Shown piece after piece: positions 43,669-52,562 of a DNA stretch of 64,000 nt (its first letter is position 1; every line of letters starts with the position of its first letter). The DNA is from an uncultured Lentisphaerota bacterium (GTDB taxonomy: Bacteria > Verrucomicrobiota > Lentisphaeria > Victivallales > UBA1829): the NCBI GenBank assembly GCA_900320095.1, contig ONQZ01000011.1:55382-119381 (forward strand). Reading direction: 5' to 3'. The notes below the pieces were generated by a model. That model ran no database searches. It was not told the DNA's origin and was given only the letters and a program-made list of their open reading frames with translations. The position numbers and the translations under genes are program-made.

Positions 43669-45378
43669 TTAATTTGCTTTGGTTGAAGAGGGGGGAATCC
43701 TTTGTCCCCAGACGGCGACGCCCTTGTCTGTGAGTCCGGTGAAGAACACGGTCTGGCATTTGCGGTCCTGGTCCCAGCCGTAGGCGCAGACGCCGTCCGC
43801 CTTCACGCCGCTGGGGAGCTCGACCAGCATGGAAACGCCGTTTGTGAGGATGTGTTGGCCGAAGCCTTTCCCGTCCTTCGTGCGGCCGTCCGCGATCAGC
43901 ATAACGGAATTCCATGTGCCGATCTTCCACGTGCCGCCGCCCTCGATGGTCCCGTCCGTTTTGAGCGTGTAGACCGTCGATTCGTCGACGCGGCGGTTCG
44001 ATCGGTCCTGCGACTGGCCGAAGACGATGAAATCCCACTGCGCGGACTCGCCGGAGTTCAGGATGCCGTCTTTTTTGACCGTGTTATCGAAAGGAATCAG
44101 TTTGTCATCGACATATTTTTCCCCGCTTCCGATGGAGAATCCTTCGCCCGCGTACAGGCAGGGCGAAAGCATGGGCCAGCCGTCCTTCGACCAGAAGACC
44201 CGGCGCAGACCGAGGAACGAGCCGGGAGCGCCCTGCCACTTGCTGTTGCTGCCGAACATGATCATGCTTCCTTCGCCGAAGACCGTGGTGTGCCCGGTCC
44301 CCGCCCAGCCGGCGTTGTCGGATTTCCAGCGGTACGGGCCGATGATCTTCGTGCCGTACACGGTGTTCTCGCCGAGTTTCCGCTGGTCGGCGATCAGCGG
44401 CTTGCCGTTGTAGTCCAGGTACGGCCCCTCGATGTTTTTCGACCGTCCGACGCGGCAGTTGTAGCTCCACTCCAGGTTGTCGTATGTGACGAACAGATAA
44501 TAATACCCGTGAAGCGGATCATACAGGAGACTGGCCCCCTCGACGCCGGCGCCGGCGCCGGGGTCGTTCTTCGGCGCGGCCTTCGCCTTCTCCAGCGTGC
44601 TGATGTCGAAGACGGTGTCCGTGGTGCGCGAGGCGACGGTCTTGCCGTGCGTGCCGGGATGGAGGAGTTTCGACGGGTCCTTCGGGTCGAGCTCGACGAG
44701 CGCGATGCCGCCGAAATACGAACCGTAGACCATCCAGACGCGCCCGGTGTTGTTGCCCAGGATGACCGCCGGGTCGATCGCGTTGAAGCGCTTGCCGTCG
44801 CCGACGCGCGTGTGGATGAGCTGTCCGCAGTCCTCCCAGCCTTTGTCGATCGTCTTGCTCTTCGCGCAGCCGATGAACGAATTGCGGACGCCGAACGCCG
44901 AGCAGCAGTAGTAGAGGTAATAGGTTTGGTCGTACACGTGGTAATAGATGCACGGCGCCCAGAAGGCGTTGCCGAGGCGGTTGTTGCCCTGCGCGGGCGT
45001 GTCGAGGAGTTTGTACGCGCCGTCGTCGCCGATTTCGACGTTGCGGAACGTGTAGGCGAAGCCGCGTCCGCCGTTTTCGAGGATCGCGGGCTTGTTCTCC
45101 CGCGTGAAGACGCGCCCGACGTCCCGCCAGTTCACCATGTCCTCCGACTGCCAGATCGTGATGCCGGAGCCGCGGACGTCCGTGCCGACCGCGAAATAAT
45201 GCTGTTTGCCGTCGGAGCCGAGGCCGTAGATCACTTCCTCGTCGTGCGTGGGGCCGCACATCCCGGCGGTGCGCGGCGCGCCCTTGTTCACCTTGAATTC
45301 GAGCACGGGTTCCGCGGCGAACGCGGAAACGAGCGCTGCGGCGAGGAGCGAAGCTGTCAGAACGGTTTTGTGTAGCAT
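43669..45378 (-). CDS. GH43 arabinanase-like enzyme, paralog B
   Basis: A 569-residue paralog of the downstream gene with the same signal peptide end (SAFAAEP) and catalytic acids at Asp46 (PTHDEEVIYGLG), Asp202 (NAIDPAVILG) and Glu280 (VEGASLLYD). It differs mainly in loops around residues 98-135 and 250-280 (KAKAAPKNDPGAGAG), which surround the substrate cleft, so the pair may attack different arabinan contexts. The final 40 residues of the two proteins are nearly identical at DNA level (43702-43780 against 41935-42015), pointing to gene conversion or recent duplication. It starts 34 bases after the OYE-type gene. Confidence 0.87.
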   Translation of the reverse strand: MLHKTVLTASLLAAALVSAFAAEPVLEFKVNKGAPRTAGMCGPTHDEEVIYGLGSDGKQHYFAVGTDVRGSGITIWQSEDMVNWRDVGRVFTRENKPAILENGGRGFAYTFRNVEIGDDGAYKLLDTPAQGNNRLGNAFWAPCIYYHVYDQTYYLYYCCSAFGVRNSFIGCAKSKTIDKGWEDCGQLIHTRVGDGKRFNAIDPAVILGNNTGRVWMVYGSYFGGIALVELDPKDPSKLLHPGTHGKTVASRTTDTVFDISTLEKAKAAPKNDPGAGAGVEGASLLYDPLHGYYYLFVTYDNLEWSYNCRVGRSKNIEGPYLDYNGKPLIADQRKLGENTVYGTKIIGPYRWKSDNAGWAGTGHTTVFGEGSMIMFGSNSKWQGAPGSFLGLRRVFWSKDGWPMLSPCLYAGEGFSIGSGEKYVDDKLIPFDNTVKKDGILNSGESAQWDFIVFGQSQDRSNRRVDESTVYTLKTDGTIEGGGTWKIGTWNSVMLIADGRTKDGKGFGQHILTNGVSMLVELPSGVKADGVCAYGWDQDRKCQTVFFTGLTDKGVAVWGQRIPPSSTKAN

Positions 45379-45412
45379 GGCGAAAACCTTTTCTTATATG
45401 GGGTGAATGAAT

Positions 45413-46840
45413 TCATTTGCTGGATTTTGCGGCCTTCTTGAGTTCGGCGAGCGTCTTGGCTTCGGGGCGGCTCTTGTAGCATTCGTCGAGCGGATAGCAG
45501 CCGGAGATCATCCCGGCGCGCGGGGCGTTGGTGCAGTCGCCGAACGTCCGGCAGATGCAGGCGCGGCGCAGGGGGCGTCCGGCGAGGACGTCGGCGCAGA
45601 AATCGGGGTAGGAGAGCGCCATGCGCCCGAACCCGACGAAATCCGTGAGGCCGTTCGACACGGCGTATTCGGCTGCGTGCGGGAGGTATTCCTGAAGCGC
45701 GGTGTAACCGGAGCCGACCACGATCAGGCCGGGGCAGAGTTCGCGCAGACGGCGCACTGCCTCGATATGGAGCCACACGCTGCGGAGCGGGTCGTGCGGC
45801 GGCAGGTAGCCGTCGGAGACCGGGTAGAACGCCGGCCGCTGGATGTGGACGCAGTAGTACGGGCTGCCGATCGTGGCGCAGATCATTTTCACGCCGAGCG
45901 AACGCATGAGGCCGACGAGCGCGACCGTGTCTTTCAGGTCGGGGTCCATCGTGAGGCCGTCGCCCGCGCCGCCGAACGCGTAGGGGTAGGGGCCGGTCCA
46001 GTCCATCGGGACGCCGACGCCGTCCGCGCCTTTCACGAACGGGCGGATGTCGAAGATGCTGACGCGCGAGGAGAGCTCGAGGCCGGGACAGCGTTTCGCG
46101 ATGCCCTCCGCGATCTCGCGGAAGAAGCGCGTGCGGTTCTCGAAGGAGCCGCCGAACGGGCCGGGCCGGTCATAGGCGGTGAGAAATTCGTGCCCGAGGT
46201 AGCCGTGCGCGAGCTTCACGTCCACGAAGTCGAACCCGGCGTCCTGCGCGAGCTCGGCGGCGCGGATGAAGTGCGCGATGATGTCCGCGACCTCGTCGTC
46301 CGTGACCACGTTCGAGGCGTCGTTGCGGAACTTTTGGTCGAGCAGGGGATGGGCGTACGCGGTCTTCGAGGCGAGCACGCGGTCGTCGTCGGGATGCGAG
46401 AATCGCCCGGAGTGCGTGAGCTGGAGCCCGATCTTCAGGTCGGAATCCGTGCCGAAGCGTTCGCGGTGCGTCCGGCGCATTTCCGCGTTGAGCTGTTTCA
46501 GCGCCCCGGCGGTGTGGTCGGCGACGAGGAGCTGACGCGTGTTGCTGCGCCCGGAGTGCATCACGGCGGCGGCTTCGGTGCCGTAGATGAGCTTCGCCCC
46601 GCTCGAGGCGAACCGGAGCCAGCGGCGGCGCGTGAACTCGGACGGCGTGCCGTCGCGTCCGCAGTCCCAGCCCTCCATGGGCAGGACCGCCCAGCGGTTG
46701 CCGATCCCGTTCAGCGGCTTCGCGAGCGCTGACTCGCCGGCGGGCGGGAGTTCGGCAAGGCCGATGGGGATATTCGACGCGGCGAGGTGCGCGCGGAATT
46801 CGTCGAGTGTGTGGAACGAGGCGGGTTTCGGGTAATCCAT
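45413..46840 (-). CDS. Old Yellow Enzyme-type NADH:flavin oxidoreductase
   Basis: A 475-residue FMN-dependent barrel enzyme of the NADH:flavin oxidoreductase/OYE family, which reduces activated C=C bonds. Seen: GKLIYGTEA-like strand near 82-90, QLTHSGR at 140-146, HGYLGHEFL at 212-220, and the diagnostic RPGPFGGSFENRTRFFREI at about 225-243. Near the end a cysteine cluster (Cys428, 430, 436, 448, 454) occupies the position where 2,4-dienoyl-CoA reductases and BaiCD/BaiH bind a 4Fe-4S cluster, but the usual Rossmann C-terminal half of those proteins is missing. It starts 3 bases after the flavoprotein stop, with AGGAG, and is surely co-translated with it. Confidence 0.85.
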   Translation of the reverse strand: MDYPKPASFHTLDEFRAHLAASNIPIGLAELPPAGESALAKPLNGIGNRWAVLPMEGWDCGRDGTPSEFTRRRWLRFASSGAKLIYGTEAAAVMHSGRSNTRQLLVADHTAGALKQLNAEMRRTHRERFGTDSDLKIGLQLTHSGRFSHPDDDRVLASKTAYAHPLLDQKFRNDASNVVTDDEVADIIAHFIRAAELAQDAGFDFVDVKLAHGYLGHEFLTAYDRPGPFGGSFENRTRFFREIAEGIAKRCPGLELSSRVSIFDIRPFVKGADGVGVPMDWTGPYPYAFGGAGDGLTMDPDLKDTVALVGLMRSLGVKMICATIGSPYYCVHIQRPAFYPVSDGYLPPHDPLRSVWLHIEAVRRLRELCPGLIVVGSGYTALQEYLPHAAEYAVSNGLTDFVGFGRMALSYPDFCADVLAGRPLRRACICRTFGDCTNAPRAGMISGCYPLDECYKSRPEAKTLAELKKAAKSSK

Positions 46841-46843
46841 GCG

Positions 46844-48778
46844 TCAGTCTCCTGTGTTGTAAATCTTTTTTTCGCGGCAGGCTTTCCAGACGGTCTCGAA
46901 CCAGCCGTCCGTTTCCGGGATCGGGCGGCACGGGACGCGGCGGACCGAAACGGAGCCGTCCGGCGCGGCGGTGATCTCCTGGACCGAGGCACGGAACGAT
47001 TTGTCCTCATCCGCGATCCTGAACGGCAGTCTGTCGTGGACGGAGCGTCCGTCCGGCGTGAGTACGACGGACCCGCCGCGCGAGCCGACGCCCGCCTCGA
47101 CCTGTTCGAGCATGGCGGCGAGGTAGACGGCGGCGGCGAAGACGAGGCTCCGGGTGCGGAGGCGTTCGGAGAGTTCGGCGGCGGAGTTCGAGGCGAGGCC
47201 GTCGTTCTGAAGGTTTGCGAGCTGGGCTCGCGTCTCCTGCAAGGCGGTTTCCAGCGATTCCTTGTCGCGCAGAAATGCCCCGGATCTGCTCATGCGAGCC
47301 TGCATGACTGCGCGCTGTTCCTTCCAGTCGAAGAACGTGCCTTTGCCCATTTTGTCGAAGATATCCTCCTCGATCTTTTTGGCGGCGGCATCGAACGGCG
47401 CGTCGAACGATCCGTCGGGCTCCGCATCCTTCGCGGCGATGAATTCGGCGGCGCGGAACGCCCCGACCTGGCCCGCGTTCAGCGCGGAGCCGCCGGGCCG
47501 GATCACGCCGTGCGAGCCGTTGACCTCGCCGACGGGGAAGAGATGACGGATGTTTTCGGATTCCCACCAGAGATTCGCGGCGAGTCCGCCGTTGTTGTGC
47601 TGGGCGCAGACGGCGATCTCAAGCGGTTCCTTCGCGAGGTCGATGCCGTGCGCGCGGTACAGCTCCGCGGCGGGCGCGTTCATCTGGACGAGGCGTTCCA
47701 GCGGGGTGCGCCCGGTACAGCCGCTCTTTTCGAGATAGTCGCGCGTCTCCTTCGAAAGCGAGGCGACGTCGAGGTCGGCGGGATCGGCGCGGTAATCCAG
47801 CCACACGCGGCGTCCGCGGAGCTCGGTCTCGACGTAGACCATGAGGTCGACGAGGGAGGAGCCGGGCACGTGGACGGCGGCGAACGGCCATTGATAGCCT
47901 TTCAGGAACACGGCGTCCTCCAGCGCGCCGACGTCGTCGAAATAGTCGCGCAGGAATTCGCGTTCGTCCCCGCCGTTTTCGTCCGTGGAGATGAAGCGCG
48001 GGAGCACTTGCATGTAGCTGCCGGAGACGTTCCAGCGGAATTTCAGCGAGGCGAGCCCGAACTGCGATTCCGGCAGATTCCGCGCCGTTGCGCCCGCCTC
48101 AAGCGCAACGCCGATGCCGCCCGTGTGGACGGTCGGGTACACGCTCCGGGCGTACAGGCCGCCGGGGCCGCCCGCCGCGAACACCACGTTCTCCGCGCGG
48201 ATGAACTCGATCATATTGGATTTCTTTTTCGCCCGGCGGTTCACGAGCGCCGCGCCGATGCAGCGTTTCGTTTCGCCCTCGGGGGCGGTGAGCAGGGAGA
48301 AGACCACGCGGTCCTCCAGCACGGGGATCCCGCGTGATTTGACGGCGTCGATGAGGCGCAGGCACATGTCGCGCGAGGTGTACGGGCCGCAGCTGGTGGC
48401 GCGACGCTTCGGATCGTGGTCGGTCTTGTAGCCGATGAACTGCCCGAATTCGTCGTGGGGGAACGGGACGCCGAGCGATGCGAGGTGGGCGAACGCCTGC
48501 TGGGAGACGGCGGCCTCGACCAGCGCCAGGTCGCCGTGGACCGCGCCGCCCGCGAAGAGGTCGCGCGCCATGAGGGCAGGGGAGTCCGGTTCCGCGCCGT
48601 ACATGCCAAGCTTGTAGTAGGTCTGCTTGTCGCTGCCGGTGTTGATGGAGGTCCCCATGCGGAGCCCCTCGGAACAGATCAGGACGTCGGTCACGCCGAG
48701 CGCGTGCAACCTGACGGCGGCGCACAGCCCGGCGGCTCCGCTCCCGATCACGAGCGTATGGACGCGGCGGATATTCAC
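46844..48778 (-). CDS. Fumarate reductase/succinate dehydrogenase-type flavoprotein
   Basis: A 644-residue FAD enzyme. The dinucleotide motif GSGAAG is at residues 12-17, and the capping domain and second FAD segment follow the FRD/SDH/aspartate-oxidase plan: QHNNGGLAANLWWES keeps the active-site His, and HGVIRPGGSALNAGQVGA the active-site Arg region. It begins with GTG, overlapping the SDR stop (GTGA at 48778-48775), with GAGG just before. There is no flavinylated FMN domain and no iron-sulfur partner subunit, so it is not a classical respiratory complex. It may reduce an unsaturated acid or oxidise its substrate; partner proteins are the OYE and SDR in the same operon. Confidence 0.82.
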   Translation of the reverse strand: MNIRRVHTLVIGSGAAGLCAAVRLHALGVTDVLICSEGLRMGTSINTGSDKQTYYKLGMYGAEPDSPALMARDLFAGGAVHGDLALVEAAVSQQAFAHLASLGVPFPHDEFGQFIGYKTDHDPKRRATSCGPYTSRDMCLRLIDAVKSRGIPVLEDRVVFSLLTAPEGETKRCIGAALVNRRAKKKSNMIEFIRAENVVFAAGGPGGLYARSVYPTVHTGGIGVALEAGATARNLPESQFGLASLKFRWNVSGSYMQVLPRFISTDENGGDEREFLRDYFDDVGALEDAVFLKGYQWPFAAVHVPGSSLVDLMVYVETELRGRRVWLDYRADPADLDVASLSKETRDYLEKSGCTGRTPLERLVQMNAPAAELYRAHGIDLAKEPLEIAVCAQHNNGGLAANLWWESENIRHLFPVGEVNGSHGVIRPGGSALNAGQVGAFRAAEFIAAKDAEPDGSFDAPFDAAAKKIEEDIFDKMGKGTFFDWKEQRAVMQARMSRSGAFLRDKESLETALQETRAQLANLQNDGLASNSAAELSERLRTRSLVFAAAVYLAAMLEQVEAGVGSRGGSVVLTPDGRSVHDRLPFRIADEDKSFRASVQEITAAPDGSVSVRRVPCRPIPETDGWFETVWKACREKKIYNTGD

Positions 48779-49530
48779 AGCCTCACGACCTCCAGGCCGC
48801 CGCCGACGTTCACGACCTGTCCGGTGGAATACCCGATGTCGCCGCGGAGCATCATGGCGACCGCCTTCGCGACGTCTTCCGGGCGGCCCCAGCGCGGCTG
48901 GAGCGTGAGCCCTCCGGCGATGAGTTTATCGTATTTCTCCTTCACGCAGGCGGTCATGTCCGTGGCGATCACGCCGGGCCGGATCTCGTACACGTTCACG
49001 CCGTACTTCGCCATTTCGACGGCGAAGAGCTGGGTCACCATGGCGACGCCCGCCTTCGAGATGCAGTATTCGCCGCGGTTCGTGCTGACGACCGTCGCGG
49101 AACAGCTCCCGATGTTCACGATCACGCCGCTTTTCTTCTCGGCGAAATGCCGGGCGACGAGCTGGGAAAGGAAGAGCGTGCCCTTCAGGTTGATGCCGAT
49201 GACACGGTCGAAGCTTTCCTCTGTCATGTCGAGCAGGTCCGCGCGCACGTTCGGCGCGACTCCGGCGTTGTTCACGAGCGCGTCGATGCCGCCGAAATCG
49301 CGGATGACCGCGCCGATCGTTTTTTCCCGGTCATCCGCTTTCGAGATGTCGCAGACGTAGTAGCGGGCGGCGACGCCGTATTTTTGCGCGATTTCGGCGC
49401 ACTGCGCGTCGCCGTCGGCCTGCGGCTTCCGCGCCAGAAGGGCGACGTCCCAGTGTTCCGAAGCGAGTTTTTCCGCGATCGCGGCGCCGATGCCGCGGCT
49501 TGCGCCCGTGATGACGGCTGTTTTGCCCAT
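48775..49530 (-). CDS. Short-chain dehydrogenase/reductase
   Basis: A 251-residue classical SDR, FabG-like. Cofactor motif TGASRGIG is at residues 8-15, NNAG near 88, and the active-site Ser-Tyr-Lys appears as NIGSCSA, then GEYCISKAGV. The start at 49530 is chosen for the strong AAGGAGG nine bases before it; a longer frame upstream is open through the promoter and unlikely. First gene of the operon SDR-flavoprotein-OYE-GH43-GH43. The final VVNVGGGLEVVRL is the usual SDR end. It probably oxidises or reduces a sugar-related or steroid-like hydroxyl; the substrate is not readable. Confidence 0.88.
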   Translation of the reverse strand: MGKTAVITGASRGIGAAIAEKLASEHWDVALLARKPQADGDAQCAEIAQKYGVAARYYVCDISKADDREKTIGAVIRDFGGIDALVNNAGVAPNVRADLLDMTEESFDRVIGINLKGTLFLSQLVARHFAEKKSGVIVNIGSCSATVVSTNRGEYCISKAGVAMVTQLFAVEMAKYGVNVYEIRPGVIATDMTACVKEKYDKLIAGGLTLQPRWGRPEDVAKAVAMMLRGDIGYSTGQVVNVGGGLEVVRL

Positions 49531-49593
49531 GAAAGAAGCCTCCTTTGCGTCAAAAAAAAAGATGCTGAAAAAAGATACATTCCGAATCGCCAT

Positions 49594-49622
49594 AATATAG
49601 TTTCCGGAAGGTAAAAAATCAA
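49594..49622 (-). promoter_or_regulatory. Promoter of the SDR-flavoprotein-OYE-GH43 operon
   Basis: On the minus strand TTGATT (49622-49617), 17 bp spacer, TATATT (49599-49594). Confidence 0.7.
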
Positions 49623-49694
49623 GAAGAAAGTATGGATAAGGAGAAAATATTTGAAACTCGAAACAAATAATTCCGGAAAAATAGAAAAACATGA

Positions 49695-49722
49695 TTGAAA
49701 AACGCCGAATTTGTGCTATCTT
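49695..49722 (+). promoter_or_regulatory. Promoter of the furanose ABC importer operon
   Basis: TTGAAA at 49695-49700, 16 bp spacer, TATCTT at 49717-49722, overlapping a TTCTAGAA palindrome (49721-49728) that could be an operator. It diverges from the SDR operon promoter about 75 bp away. Confidence 0.65.
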
Positions 49723-49778
49723 TTCTAGAACATATTCTAAATGAATCGTCCACTCACACCCCACATCAGGAAAGACGA

Positions 49779-51272
49779 ATGGATTTACTGCAAACCAAAG
49801 GCATTGAGAAGCAGTTTCTCGGAGTCAAGGCTCTGAAGGGCGTCGATTTCGCGGTGAAAGCCGGCGAGATCCACGCGCTCATGGGCGAAAACGGCGCCGG
49901 AAAAAGCACGCTCATCAAGATCATCACGGGCGTTTATCCCGCCTCCGCGGGCTCGGTCTACTTCAACGGGAAGGAGTGCAAATTCCGGTCCCCGCTGGAC
50001 GCCGAACACGCCGGCATCAGCACCGTGTACCAGGAAGTGAACCTGCTGCCCGACCTGTCGGTCGCCGAAAACATCTGCATCGGCCGCGAACCGCGCACGA
50101 AGCTCGGATTCATCGACAAGAAGGAACGCAAGGTGCAGGCACGCAAGGCGCTCGCCCGGCTCGACATCGACATCAACGTCGGCGAAAACCTTTCCAGTTA
50201 CTCCATCGCCATCCAGCAGCTCGTGGCGATCGCCCGCGCTCTGGACGTGGACTGCAAGCTGCTGATCCTCGACGAACCGACCTCCAGCCTCGACGAAAAC
50301 GAGGTGAAGGAACTCTTCAAGGTCATGAAGAAGCTCCGCGAGGAAGGCATGGCGATCATCTTCATCACGCACTTCCTCGACCAGGTCTACGAGGTCAGCG
50401 ACCGCATCACCATCCTGCGCGACGGCCAGCTGGTCGGCTCCTACGAGGCGAAGGACCTCCCGCGCATCGAAATGGTCGCGAAGATGATCGGCAAGACCCC
50501 GGACGAGATCAACCAGATGCAGGCCGGGATCGTGAAGAACACCAAGTTCGGCGACACCGTCTACGAGGCGAAGGGCATCGGCCGCGTCGGCACGATCAGC
50601 CCGGTCGACGTCAGCATCCGCGAGGGCGAACAGCTCGGCCTCGCCGGCCTGCTCGGGTCCGGACGCTCCGAGATCGCGCAGATCATCTTCGGCGTGGATC
50701 CGCACGACTCCGGCACCATGACCATGTGCGGAAAGTCCGTCAATTTCAATTCCCCGCAGAAGGCGGTGAAGGCGAAGATCGCCCTGATCGCCGAAGACCG
50801 CAAAGTGACCGGCATCATCCCCGACCTCACCATCCGCGAAAACATCATGCTCGCGCTCCAGGCGTCGAAAGGCATCTGGAAGACCATGACGCTGAAACAG
50901 CAGGAGGAGATGGCGGAGAAATACATCAAGCTGCTCCGCATCAAGACCCCGAGCGGCGAACAGCTCATCAAGCACCTGAGCGGCGGCAACCAGCAGAAAG
51001 TCCTGATCGCCCGCTGGCTCGCCACCAATCCGAAGCTCCTGATCCTCGACGAGCCCACGCGCGGCATCGACGTCGGCGCGAAGGCGGAGATCGAGGCGCT
51101 GACCCAGCAGCTCTGCGGCGAAGGCATGGCAGTCATCTTCATCAGCTCCGAACTCGAGGAAGTCGTCCGCGACTGCGACCGCGTGATCGTGCTCCGCGAC
51201 CGCAAGAAAGTCGGCGAGGTCGCGGGTTCCGACATCTCCCTCAAGAACGTTATGAAACTCATCGCAGGTTAA
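49779..51272 (+). CDS. ytfR: Furanose (galactofuranose-type) ABC importer ATPase
   Basis: A 497-residue double ATPase of the sugar (CUT2) class, closely matching E. coli YtfR. First half: Walker A GENGAGKST, TVYQEVNLLPDLSVAENICIGREP, LLILDEPTSSLDENEV. Second half: the degenerate Walker A GLLGSGRSEI and intact signature LSGGNQQKVLIARWL, as usual for this class where one site is atypical. It energises import of a furanose sugar with the two permeases and binding protein that follow. The start at 49779 has CAGGAAAG upstream. It opens the four-gene operon. Confidence 0.92.
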   Translation: MDLLQTKGIEKQFLGVKALKGVDFAVKAGEIHALMGENGAGKSTLIKIITGVYPASAGSVYFNGKECKFRSPLDAEHAGISTVYQEVNLLPDLSVAENICIGREPRTKLGFIDKKERKVQARKALARLDIDINVGENLSSYSIAIQQLVAIARALDVDCKLLILDEPTSSLDENEVKELFKVMKKLREEGMAIIFITHFLDQVYEVSDRITILRDGQLVGSYEAKDLPRIEMVAKMIGKTPDEINQMQAGIVKNTKFGDTVYEAKGIGRVGTISPVDVSIREGEQLGLAGLLGSGRSEIAQIIFGVDPHDSGTMTMCGKSVNFNSPQKAVKAKIALIAEDRKVTGIIPDLTIRENIMLALQASKGIWKTMTLKQQEEMAEKYIKLLRIKTPSGEQLIKHLSGGNQQKVLIARWLATNPKLLILDEPTRGIDVGAKAEIEALTQQLCGEGMAVIFISSELEEVVRDCDRVIVLRDRKKVGEVAGSDISLKNVMKLIAG

Positions 51273-51284
51273 GGGACCCCCGAC

Positions 51285-52562
51285 ATGAATAAATCATCGA
51301 ACAAATTCCGCCATCTCGTATGGCCCCTTGTCTCGCTCGCTTTGCTTCTGTTGTTCAATGCGATCTTCACCGACAACTTCTTCAAAATCGAGATCAAGAA
51401 ACAGGATTCTGCCCAGGCGGTCCAGGCTCCGTCCGGTACGGTCGAGTCCCCCCAGCCCGGCACCTCCTGGATCACCCCCGAAAACTATGAGTCTGTGAAC
51501 GACTCCGTGGAAGCCGCCGCGAATGCCGCGACGGAAGAAGCCGGGGCCGCCGCGCAGACCGTGCAGGATTCCGCCGGACAGCAGGCCGCCCCCGGGAAGA
51601 AGGACGGCAAAGGCGTCTCCATTTTCGGCTACTACCTCTACGGCACCCCGATCGACATCCTGAACCAGGGCTCGAAGGTCATGGTCCTCGCCATCGGCAT
51701 GACGCTCGTGATCGCCACGGGCGGCATCGACATCTCGGTCGGCGCGGTCATGGCAATCGCAGGCGCGATCGCCGCGCTCCTCATCTCCATGCTCGACGCG
51801 GGCACCTGCATCGGCGCGGGCATGGGACCGTCCGTCTACTGGATTATCCCGGTCCTCGCCGCGCTGGTCCTGACGACGCTCGCCGGGTTCTGGAACGGCA
51901 TGCTGGTCGCGGGCTTCGGCATCCAGCCGATGGTCGCCACGCTGGTGCTGATGGTCGCCGGACGCGGCGTCGCCCAGCTGATCACCGACGGCCAGATCAT
52001 CACGTTCGACAACCCCGGACTGGTGTTCCTCTGCAACGGACACGCGCTGTTCCTGCCGTTCTCGGTGTGGATCGTGGTCGCGATGTACGTGATCTTCGGA
52101 CTGCTCACGCGCAAGACCGCGTTCGGGCTCTTCATCGAATCCGTCGGCAACAACGAACGCGCCAGCCGCTACGCCGGCATCGAGGCGCGCCGCATCAAAT
52201 GGCTCACCTACGTCATCTGCGGATTCTGCGCGGGCATGGCGGGACTGCTCGCAGCCTCCAATATCAAGTGTGCCGACTCCAACAACGCCGGCCTTAACCT
52301 CGAACTTGATGCCATCCTCGCCACCGTGATCGGCGGCACCTCCATGGCGGGCGGCCGGTTCTTCCTCTCCGGCTCGCTGGTCGGCGCGATCCTGATCCAG
52401 ACGCTGACGACCACGATGTACATGAAGAACGTGAGCCCGGCGATCGTCGCCGTGCCGAAAGCCATGGTGGTCATCATCGTGTGCCTGCTCCAGTCGCCGG
52501 TCTTCCGCGCGAAAGTGCTCTCCATCTTCGCCTCGAAGGCCGCGAAAGGAGGCGTCCAATGA
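51285..52562 (+). CDS. ytfT: Furanose ABC importer permease 1 with a large insertion
   Basis: A 425-residue permease of the YtfT type. LYGTPIDILNQGSKV, IGMTLVIATGGIDISVGAVM and LMVAGRGVAQLITDGQIITF are almost as in E. coli YtfT, which has about 340 residues. The extra length is a hydrophilic insert at about residues 36-115, between the first helix and the LYGTPID block, rich in Ala, Gln, Glu, Ser and Pro (VQAPSGTVESPQPGT, AANAATEEAGAAAQ). By topology it should lie on the periplasmic side. It overlaps permease 2 by four bases (ATGA), with GGAGG before that start. Confidence 0.9.
   Translation: MNKSSNKFRHLVWPLVSLALLLLFNAIFTDNFFKIEIKKQDSAQAVQAPSGTVESPQPGTSWITPENYESVNDSVEAAANAATEEAGAAAQTVQDSAGQQAAPGKKDGKGVSIFGYYLYGTPIDILNQGSKVMVLAIGMTLVIATGGIDISVGAVMAIAGAIAALLISMLDAGTCIGAGMGPSVYWIIPVLAALVLTTLAGFWNGMLVAGFGIQPMVATLVLMVAGRGVAQLITDGQIITFDNPGLVFLCNGHALFLPFSVWIVVAMYVIFGLLTRKTAFGLFIESVGNNERASRYAGIEARRIKWLTYVICGFCAGMAGLLAASNIKCADSNNAGLNLELDAILATVIGGTSMAGGRFFLSGSLVGAILIQTLTTTMYMKNVSPAIVAVPKAMVVIIVCLLQSPVFRAKVLSIFASKAAKGGVQ

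Noticed and set aside
49531..49764. Longer start for the SDR with an extra hydrophobic N-terminus
   Set aside because: The extension crosses both divergent promoters; the ATG at 49530 has a strong ribosome binding site and the usual SDR N-terminus.
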